7,998 nucleotides of DNA from DATBMY01 sp036554605. Lineage in GTDB: Bacteria; Acidobacteriota; Blastocatellia; UBA7656. Positions 1-4,124 of this stretch are shown here, piece by piece. Numbering within the stretch: the stretch's first letter is position 1; each line of letters begins with the position of its first letter. The position numbers and the translations under genes are program-made. Below the pieces are notes generated by a model. The model was given only the letters and a program-made list of their open reading frames with translations, searched no databases and had not been told where the DNA came from. The stretch covers positions 1 through 7,998 of the forward strand of contig DATBMY010000389.1 in the NCBI GenBank assembly GCA_036554605.1. The letters are read 5' to 3'.

Positions 1-1308
1 CTGAAGAGCTGCGTCAATGTTCTTCTCTATATCCCAGCGTTCCAGATAGGCAACTCCTTGTTGAAACAGCTCGTAAGACGAGGCGGCGGGATTCACGCGG
101 ATTGCGCCTGCGGGGGTGCCGGTATTCGAAGCATCGCGCCATCTAAGAACCTGCCAGCCAATCGCGCCCAATATTAACAGGAGCAGCAGAGCAGAGGCGA
201 CCAGCGCCGCCCTCCTGTTCTTAAGCAGGGACGGCTTTTCGCTTATGTTCGTGTTGATCAGGCTCAGCTCTAAACAGAGCTGTTCGCAATTCTGCTGCCG
301 CTCGTGCCTCTCCTTGTTCAGCGCCCTGTTTACCAAAGCGTCGAGCTCGACGGGGACCTCCGGGCGCAGCCGCTTAGGCGAGGCGGGCGTGCTGGTAAGG
401 ATTGCATGAAACAGCGCGGTCACCGTTTTGCCCGAAAAAGCTCGCCTTCCGGTAAGCATCTCGTAAAGAACGGCGCCGAAGGAAAAAATATCCGAGCGCG
501 GATCTGCCGCTTCCCCCACTGCCTGCTCGGGAGACATATAAGCTGGCGTTCCGATGATTGCGCCCGCGACGGTCATAGACTCCTTCAAGGTCGCGGCCTG
601 CGAATCCGTATCGCTACCTGCGCCGTGAAACTGTTTGGCCAGACCGAAGTCGAGCACCTTCACCTGTCCTTCCGGCTTGATCTTAATGTTGGCGGGTTTG
701 AGGTCCCTGTGAATGATCCCCTTTTTGTGGGCGGCCCGAAGCGCCTCGGCTATCTGTAGCGCTATGCTCAGGCTTTCCGGCAGGGGAAGCGCGCCCGTTT
801 TAAGCTTGTCGGCGAGGGTCTCCCCTTCGACCATCTCCATTACCAGCACCTGTTCGCCTTCGGATTCGACCAGGTCGTAGATGACAGCGATGTTCGGATG
901 ATTCAAGGAGGCCAGCACCTGGGCTTCGCGTTGAAAGCGAGCAAGCCGGTCGGCGCTATTGGCAAAAGCTTCAGGCAGCACCTTGAGCGCCACGTCGCGG
1001 TTCAGCCTCGTGTCGCGGGCGCGCCAAACTTCCCCCATACCGCCTTTGCCGAGAAGTTCTAGAACCTGATACTGAGCAATCGAGCTGCCCGCGAGGTGCG
1101 CGGCTTGAGCATCGGCACTCGGACCGGGAGGAGTGTCAAGAAGATTGCTCCCCTCTTCATGCGCGGCGACGAGCGATTCCACCTCGGCTCCCAGTCCGGC
1201 ATCCAGGTCCCGCACACCGGCAATAAACCGCGCGCGCGCTTCGGGCTCTAGCTCCAGCGCCTGGTGAAAGAGCTCTTCAAGTCTATCAATGCCTTCCCGT
1301 CTGTTCAT
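1..1308 (-). CDS. Membrane-anchored Ser/Thr protein kinase (C-terminus cut by window edge)
   Basis: A Hanks-type serine/threonine kinase, open from an ATG at 1308 to the window edge (436 codons, no stop). An N-terminal helical leader (about 1-60) of the kind common in acidobacterial kinases precedes the catalytic domain (about 80-345). Catalytic motifs are complete: glycine loop GKGGMGEV (87-94), ATP-anchoring Lys109 in VALKV, helix-C Glu128, HRDLKPAN with Asp202/Lys204/Asn207, DFG at 220-222, and the SPE triplet at 259-261. A basic stretch (KNRR, 363-366) leads into one hydrophobic span (about 367-387), so the kinase domain should be cytoplasmic with an outside C-terminal region. The last visible residues (about 408-436) resemble the start of a TPR-like sensor domain. 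It lies 28 bp downstream of the ECF sigma gene and probably shares its transcript, which suggests kinase control of that sigma factor (inference). No strong ribosome site precedes the ATG. Confidence 0.95.
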   Translation of the reverse strand, partial: MNRREGIDRLEELFHQALELEPEARARFIAGVRDLDAGLGAEVESLVAAHEEGSNLLDTPPGPSADAQAAHLAGSSIAQYQVLELLGKGGMGEVWRARDTRLNRDVALKVLPEAFANSADRLARFQREAQVLASLNHPNIAVIYDLVESEGEQVLVMEMVEGETLADKLKTGALPLPESLSIALQIAEALRAAHKKGIIHRDLKPANIKIKPEGQVKVLDFGLAKQFHGAGSDTDSQAATLKESMTVAGAIIGTPAYMSPEQAVGEAADPRSDIFSFGAVLYEMLTGRRAFSGKTVTALFHAILTSTPASPKRLRPEVPVELDALVNRALNKERHERQQNCEQLCLELSLINTNISEKPSLLKNRRAALVASALLLLLILGAIGWQVLRWRDASNTGTPAGAIRVNPAASSYELFQQGVAYLERWDIEKNIDAALQ

Positions 1309-1336
1309 CTGCTTAACCGCTCAGCACCGTGCGAAC

Positions 1337-1897
1337 CTAATTCTTTATCTCACGCCGGAGCCAGGCTCGCGCGAATGCCCAATCCCGCTCCACCGTCGCG
1401 TGCGATATGCCCATCACCGCCGAGGTCTCCTCTATAGTCAGTCCCGCGAAGAACCGCAGCTCGATTACCCGCGCGTGTTCGGGCTTTATGGCGGCCAGTT
1501 CGTTCAGGGCATCGCTGAGCGCTATTAGATCTACGTCGGCTCTCCTGTTAAAACGGTCTGCTTTACTCAACGATACCCGTAACTGCCCTCCACCCCGCTT
1601 CATGGCAATACGCTGGCGCGCATAATCTACCAGTATATTTCTCATAACCTTCGCCGCCAGGCCGAAAAACTGTGCCCGGCTCTGCCAGCCGTCCGCGCTC
1701 TGCTCCACAAGCCGCAGGTAGGCCTCGTGGACAAGCGCCGTTGGTTGCAGACTAAGATCGCCGCGCTCGCGGCGCAGGTGACCGCTTGCCAGCTTGCGTA
1801 GAGTCTCATAGACAAGTGGCATCAATTCATCGAGGGCGGATTTATCGCCTTCGCTCCATTTGACAAGCAGTTGGGTGATGCTCTGGGGCGGCTGCAT
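1337..1897 (-). CDS. ECF-type RNA polymerase sigma factor (Sigma70_ECF / TIGR02999-like)
   Basis: A 186-residue alternative sigma factor. Region 2 (about 8-95) carries the LSLQPTALVHEAYLRLV core and the NILVDYARQR end typical of the Sigma70_ECF (PF07638) / TIGR02999 family of Acidobacteria and Planctomycetes. Region 4 (about 122-180) has the -35-binding helix-turn-helix, read as GLTIEETSAVMGISHATVERDW (about 152-173). Full length for the family, with nothing missing. The ATG at 1897 is preceded by GGGAGGG six bases upstream (1904-1910), which fixes the start. It is the first gene of a minus-strand pair with the Ser/Thr kinase. No anti-sigma gene sits beside it, fitting the idea that this type is controlled by its partner kinase (family knowledge plus context, not shown here). 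A sigma70-like promoter lies about 70-100 bp upstream. Confidence 0.95.
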   Translation of the reverse strand: MQPPQSITQLLVKWSEGDKSALDELMPLVYETLRKLASGHLRRERGDLSLQPTALVHEAYLRLVEQSADGWQSRAQFFGLAAKVMRNILVDYARQRIAMKRGGGQLRVSLSKADRFNRRADVDLIALSDALNELAAIKPEHARVIELRFFAGLTIEETSAVMGISHATVERDWAFARAWLRREIKN

Positions 1898-1903
1898 GAC
1901 ACG

Positions 1904-1910
1904 CCCTCCC
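1904..1910 (-). promoter_or_regulatory. Ribosome binding site of the ECF sigma gene
   Basis: On the minus strand GGGAGGG lies six bases before the ATG at 1897. It is close to the anti-Shine-Dalgarno complement and decides the start of the ECF sigma gene. Confidence 0.75.
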
Positions 1911-1965
1911 GACCATTAACTCGAAGAAATAAGCCCGTGAGCGAGTGGGATAAATGAACGCGCGT

Positions 1966-1994
1966 AGTGTATCAAACACCATTGCCTGTAACAA
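1966..1994 (-). promoter_or_regulatory. Candidate housekeeping-type promoter for the ECF sigma / kinase pair
   Basis: Read on the minus strand, TTGTTA (1989-1994) is followed by exactly 17 bases and then TACACT (1966-1971). Each hexamer matches 4 of 6 positions of the TTGACA / TATAAT consensus. Transcription would begin near 1959, giving a leader of about 60 nt before the ATG at 1897. This is the best match in the region upstream of the sigma gene, but it is a consensus call only. Confidence 0.45.
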
Positions 1995-2031
1995 CTTTTT
2001 TGCGCGTGGATGAGGGGATTTGCCCGCGAAA

Positions 2032-2049
2032 TCCGCTTATAAAAGCGGA
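2032..2049. repeat. Short hairpin (7-bp stem, 4-base loop)
   Basis: TCCGCTT (2032-2038) and AAGCGGA (2043-2049) form a perfect 7-bp inverted repeat around ATAA. It lies upstream of the minus-strand promoter and outside the large palindromic element. No gene ends here and no T-run follows, so it is not a convincing terminator. It may be a protein-binding site or chance. Confidence 0.35.
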
Positions 2050-2074
2050 GCGCCCATGCAAAGAGGTAGTGAGA

Positions 2075-2109
2075 GGGAGAAGGGGTGAAAGGGTGAAGGG
2101 GTGAAGGGG
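2075..2109 (+). repeat. Left G-rich octamer tract (G-quadruplex-capable)
   Basis: The plus strand carries five G-runs of three or four (2075-2077, 2082-2085, 2091-2093, 2098-2101, 2106-2109) separated by 4-5 bases of the TGAA type. This meets the usual four-run, short-loop definition of a G-quadruplex motif. It forms the left arm of the foldback element. Confidence 0.6.
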
Positions 2110-2139
2110 ACATATCAAGAATGTTGAATGCGTCGGACA

Positions 2140-2220
2140 GGCCCGAAGGGCCGCAAGCCATTAGCCGCGGGCGTGAGCCCGTGGATACCGTTTGTTGATA
2201 GATTTGAGCGCCGAAGGCGC
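2140..2220 (+). repeat. Hairpin trimer, forward copy
   Basis: Three hairpins in a row. The first is GGCCC-GAA-GGGCC (2140-2152). The second is an 8-bp stem (2165-2172 with 2177-2184, one G-T wobble) closed by a GTGA loop. The third is GCGCC-GAA-GGCGC (2208-2220). Stem sequences differ between hairpins, but loops keep a G..A form, so base pairing and loop type look more constrained than primary sequence. Confidence 0.65.
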
Positions 2221-2245
2221 CCCACACCATGTTTGATATTGTGCC

Positions 2246-2326
2246 GGCCCTTGCGGGCCTCCGTCGTTGATCTCCGTGCCACCACGACCTTACGGTCGCG
2301 TCTATTAACTGCCGGCCCTTCGGGCC
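2246..2326 (-). repeat. Hairpin trimer, inverted copy
   Basis: Read on the minus strand, this repeats the order of the forward trimer: GGCCC-GAA-GGGCC (2314-2326), CGACC-GTAA-GGTCG (2285-2298), GGCCC-GCAA-GGGCC (2246-2259). On this strand the four-base loops GTAA and GCAA fit the GNRA tetraloop rule, as GTGA does on the plus strand of the forward trimer. Confidence 0.65.
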
Positions 2327-2360
2327 TCGTTCTTTTATGCAACGATCTTGCTATACCTCG

Positions 2361-2414
2361 TCACCCCTTCACCCTTTCACCCCTTCACCCCTTCTCCTTT
2401 TCACCCCTTCTCCC
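2361..2414 (-). repeat. Right C-rich octamer tract (G-quadruplex-capable on minus strand)
   Basis: C-runs at 2364-2367, 2372-2374, 2380-2383, 2388-2391, 2404-2407 and 2412-2414 give a G-quadruplex motif on the minus strand. The tract has one more octamer unit than the left arm plus an extra diverged copy (2399-2414, the exact reverse complement of 2075-2090), a sign of slippage or duplication. It ends 3 bp before the -35 box of the plus-strand promoter. Confidence 0.6.
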
Positions 2415-2417
2415 TAA

Positions 2418-2430
2418 TTGACCGGGTCAA
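2418..2430. promoter_or_regulatory. 13-bp palindrome overlapping the -35 box (possible operator)
   Basis: TTGACC-G-GGTCAA is a perfect 6-bp inverted repeat around one base, and its left half is the -35 hexamer. A dimeric DNA-binding protein here would block polymerase. No regulator in the window is an obvious candidate. Confidence 0.4.
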
Positions 2431-2445
2431 GCGTCGGGCTATAGA
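2418..2445 (+). promoter_or_regulatory. Candidate promoter for the sigma / anti-sigma / CHAT cluster
   Basis: TTGACC (2418-2423, 5 of 6 to consensus), a 16-base spacer, and TATAGA (2440-2445, 4 of 6). Transcription would start near 2452, about 80 nt before the preferred ATG at 2533. It is the strongest promoter-like match in the intergenic region and points into the three-gene cluster. Confidence 0.5.
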
Positions 2446-2532
2446 CTGTCCCCTCGCAACGCGGTGGAGTTATGGGCCGCTTGTCCACGGAAGCCGTATT
2501 CAACATATGCCCGCGTTTTTGTGAACTCCGAC

Positions 2533-3363
2533 ATGACGGGCGAACGCGCGAATCATATAACCTCTCCTCTTTCGGACGCGGATCTTCTGAGCCTGTTTCA
2601 TAGCGATCCCGACCGCGCCTGGCGGCTGTTTATTGATAGATACGCCGACCGGATTTATTCTCAGTTGCGCCACCTGGGATTCGATTACGACCAGGCTATG
2701 GACCGTTTCGTCTACATCTGCGAAAAGCTCGCGGAAGAAGATTATCGGCGATTGAAAACAGTCCGCTACACCGGGAGCGCGGGCGATCTGACGCCCTGGG
2801 TGCGCAAGGTGGTCAAGAACTTCTCTATCAACTGGGCATGGTCGGAGGAAGGCCGAAAACGGCTCCTGAAGCCGATTTCACGGATGCCCCAGCGCGAGCG
2901 GCGCATATTCGAGTTATATTTCTGGCGCGGGCTCTCGCCTTCGGCCATACGCGAGCAGATCGGACTGGAGGGACAGCAAGAGATAAGCCTGGCTGATGTC
3001 TTTGACGCTTTGGAAAGAATCTTCTCGCGACTCAGCCAGAAAAAGCTCTGGCGACTGTTGAGCAATCTTTCGAGGATGCGCGGGACAGTCTCGCTCGATG
3101 AGATAAACGAAGAGACGGGTACGGCCATTGAGCCGGCCGATACTCTGGCCAATCCCGAACAGGCTTTGATCCGCTCTGAATCCGAAGAGCGATTGTCGGC
3201 GGCGCTCGACGGCCTTTTGCCGGCGGAGCGGCTATCGATACAGCTTCGTTACGAGGAAGGCATGCCGGTAAAGGAGATAGGCGAAATACTCCGTTTGAGC
3301 GAGAAGGAAGTCAAAAGCCTGCTCAAGTCGGCGATGGGCCGCTTGAGGCAGGCCTATAGATAA
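2533..3363 (+). CDS. Unusual sigma-70-family factor with two sigma4-like HTH modules
   Basis: A sigma-70-related factor of 276 residues from the chosen ATG. Residues about 18-103 resemble sigma region 2 (SLFHSDPDRAWRLFIDRYADRIY..., then TPWVRKVVKNFSINW). The C-terminus (about 217-276) is a clear region 4: LLPAERLSIQLRYEEG, then the HTH PVKEIGEILRLSEKEVKSL. Between them, residues about 117-145 (RMPQRERRIFELYFWRGLSP, then SAIREQIGL) look like a second region-4 core, followed by a helical linker. Ordinary ECF factors are shorter (about 160-200) and have one such module. The frame stays open to a GTG at 2464 (299 residues), but that 23-residue extension has atypical codons and no sigma features; neither start has a clear ribosome site. 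It is first in a cluster with an anti-sigma gene 46 bp downstream. Functional identity as a sigma factor is likely; promoter targets are unknown. Confidence 0.85.
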   Translation: MTGERANHITSPLSDADLLSLFHSDPDRAWRLFIDRYADRIYSQLRHLGFDYDQAMDRFVYICEKLAEEDYRRLKTVRYTGSAGDLTPWVRKVVKNFSINWAWSEEGRKRLLKPISRMPQRERRIFELYFWRGLSPSAIREQIGLEGQQEISLADVFDALERIFSRLSQKKLWRLLSNLSRMRGTVSLDEINEETGTAIEPADTLANPEQALIRSESEERLSAALDGLLPAERLSIQLRYEEGMPVKEIGEILRLSEKEVKSLLKSAMGRLRQAYR

Positions 3364-3400
3364 TCCGCGCGGCAGAGTCGTTTTGTCTGTTGATTGAGAT

Positions 3401-3408
3401 GGGAGGGG
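3401..3408 (+). promoter_or_regulatory. Ribosome binding site of the anti-sigma gene
   Basis: GGGAGGGG lies just before two consecutive ATG codons at 3410 and 3413. The spacing fits the second ATG better (four bases), so translation may begin at either codon. Confidence 0.7.
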
Positions 3409-3409
3409 T

Positions 3410-4084
3410 ATGATGCCAGAAGGGGTGTGCGTAAGAGCCGACGAGGTGGATCAATTCCTGTCGGGAGAGATGAAGGGCGGCGAGCGCGCAAAGATAGAGT
3501 CTCATTTGAGCAGATGCCGGCATTGTCGTCATCGCCTGGTCGCTCGATATCAGGAATTGAAAGCCGAGGCCAGCCCTCTTCAAGCGTCGCGCCGGTTGAA
3601 ATCGCGCGCTTTCGAAATCCCTCAAAGAAGGCGCGCGGCGTCGCCCGTCCTGGTATCCGGGTTGCGCCGCTCGCTGGCAGTTGCGGCGGCCGCCCTGGTC
3701 GTCGCGGTAGCGGCGGGCCTCGCCTACTTCATATATACGAATGACGCCGCGCGCCAGCAGGTTCCGCCCGAGGTATTACGCCAGGAAGAACGAAACATAC
3801 AGGCTCCTCGACTGCTCGCGCCCGCAGCGGACGCCGTCATCGCTTCCGATGAAATCGAGTTCCGCTGGTCAAGGGTCGAGAGCGCTCAAGGCTACAAGCT
3901 CACCCTGTTGGATGAGAAGGGCGACATACTGTTTATCGCCTCCACCGAGCAAGAGCGGATCGTTTTGAAAGCCGCGGACGCGCACCTTGAGCGCGGAGTC
4001 TCTTACTTCTGGTATGTGGCGGCCAAATCGCCCTTCGGAACGACGATAGATTCAGAGATAGCAAAGTTCAAATTGGCCGAGTGA
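3410..4084 (+). CDS. Membrane zinc-finger anti-sigma factor with extracytoplasmic beta domain
   Basis: A 224-residue single-pass protein with zf-HC2-type anti-sigma architecture. The N-terminal cytoplasmic part (about 8-50) has the zinc-binding signature His32-x3-Cys36-x2-Cys39 within LSGEMKGGERAKIESHLSRC, as in ZAS-type anti-sigma factors that hold a sigma factor at the membrane. A basic stretch (about 72-87) precedes one transmembrane helix (about 88-109). The outside part (about 131-222) reads like a fibronectin-III-like beta domain (PRLLAPAADAVI, EFRWSRVESAQGYKLTLLD, YFWYVAAKSPFG). This pattern recurs in predicted anti-sigma proteins and could bind a ligand or partner. It follows the sigma gene by 46 bp and precedes the TPR-CHAT gene by 40 bp, so it most likely sequesters the sigma factor encoded upstream. 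Its role is inferred from domain and position. Confidence 0.85.
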   Translation: MMPEGVCVRADEVDQFLSGEMKGGERAKIESHLSRCRHCRHRLVARYQELKAEASPLQASRRLKSRAFEIPQRRRAASPVLVSGLRRSLAVAAAALVVAVAAGLAYFIYTNDAARQQVPPEVLRQEERNIQAPRLLAPAADAVIASDEIEFRWSRVESAQGYKLTLLDEKGDILFIASTEQERIVLKAADAHLERGVSYFWYVAAKSPFGTTIDSEIAKFKLAE

Positions 4085-4124
4085 ATGAAACCACGGACGA
4101 GTTCGGGGCCGTAATCCTCTATGT

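Larger units (their letters stand above)
2071..2415. repeat. Foldback / MITE-like imperfect palindrome with G-rich arms and six hairpins
   Basis: A non-coding element whose two halves are inverted copies about one dyad axis near 2233. The outer arms are purine-rich octamer tracts (GGGGTGAA type): 2079-2104 is the exact reverse complement of 2361-2386 (26 bp). Further inward, 2112-2129 and 2337-2354 match in inverted orientation at about 14 of 18 positions. Then come six small hairpins at 2140-2152, 2165-2184, 2208-2220, 2246-2259, 2285-2298 and 2314-2326. Their centre spacings (about 28, 40, 38, 39, 28) are themselves symmetric. No transposase or other protein is encoded in it. It resembles a non-autonomous mobile or REP/BIME-like intergenic repeat. 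No target-site duplication is obvious, so the exact ends and mobility are unproven. Confidence 0.75.

Noticed and set aside
116..759. Overlapping plus-strand open frames at 116-409 and 304-759.
   Set aside because: They are antisense to the Ser/Thr kinase, whose catalytic motifs are read on the minus strand; the frames have no recognisable features.
2140..2326. Regularly spaced palindromic units resembling a CRISPR array.
   Set aside because: The units differ in stem sequence, are only 13-20 bp, and are arranged as two inverted halves rather than direct repeats with unique spacers; no cas genes are present.
1916..2421. Open frames of 75-104 codons on both strands within the intergenic repeat element.
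   Set aside because: They translate hairpins and octamer repeats (for example runs of HPFT/SP), overlap each other on both strands and lack ribosome sites.
2464..2532. GTG start at 2464 giving a 299-residue sigma factor.
   Set aside because: The added 23 residues contain several rare-type codons for this sequence, show no sigma similarity, and would leave only about a 12-nt leader from the predicted start site without a ribosome site. It cannot be fully excluded.
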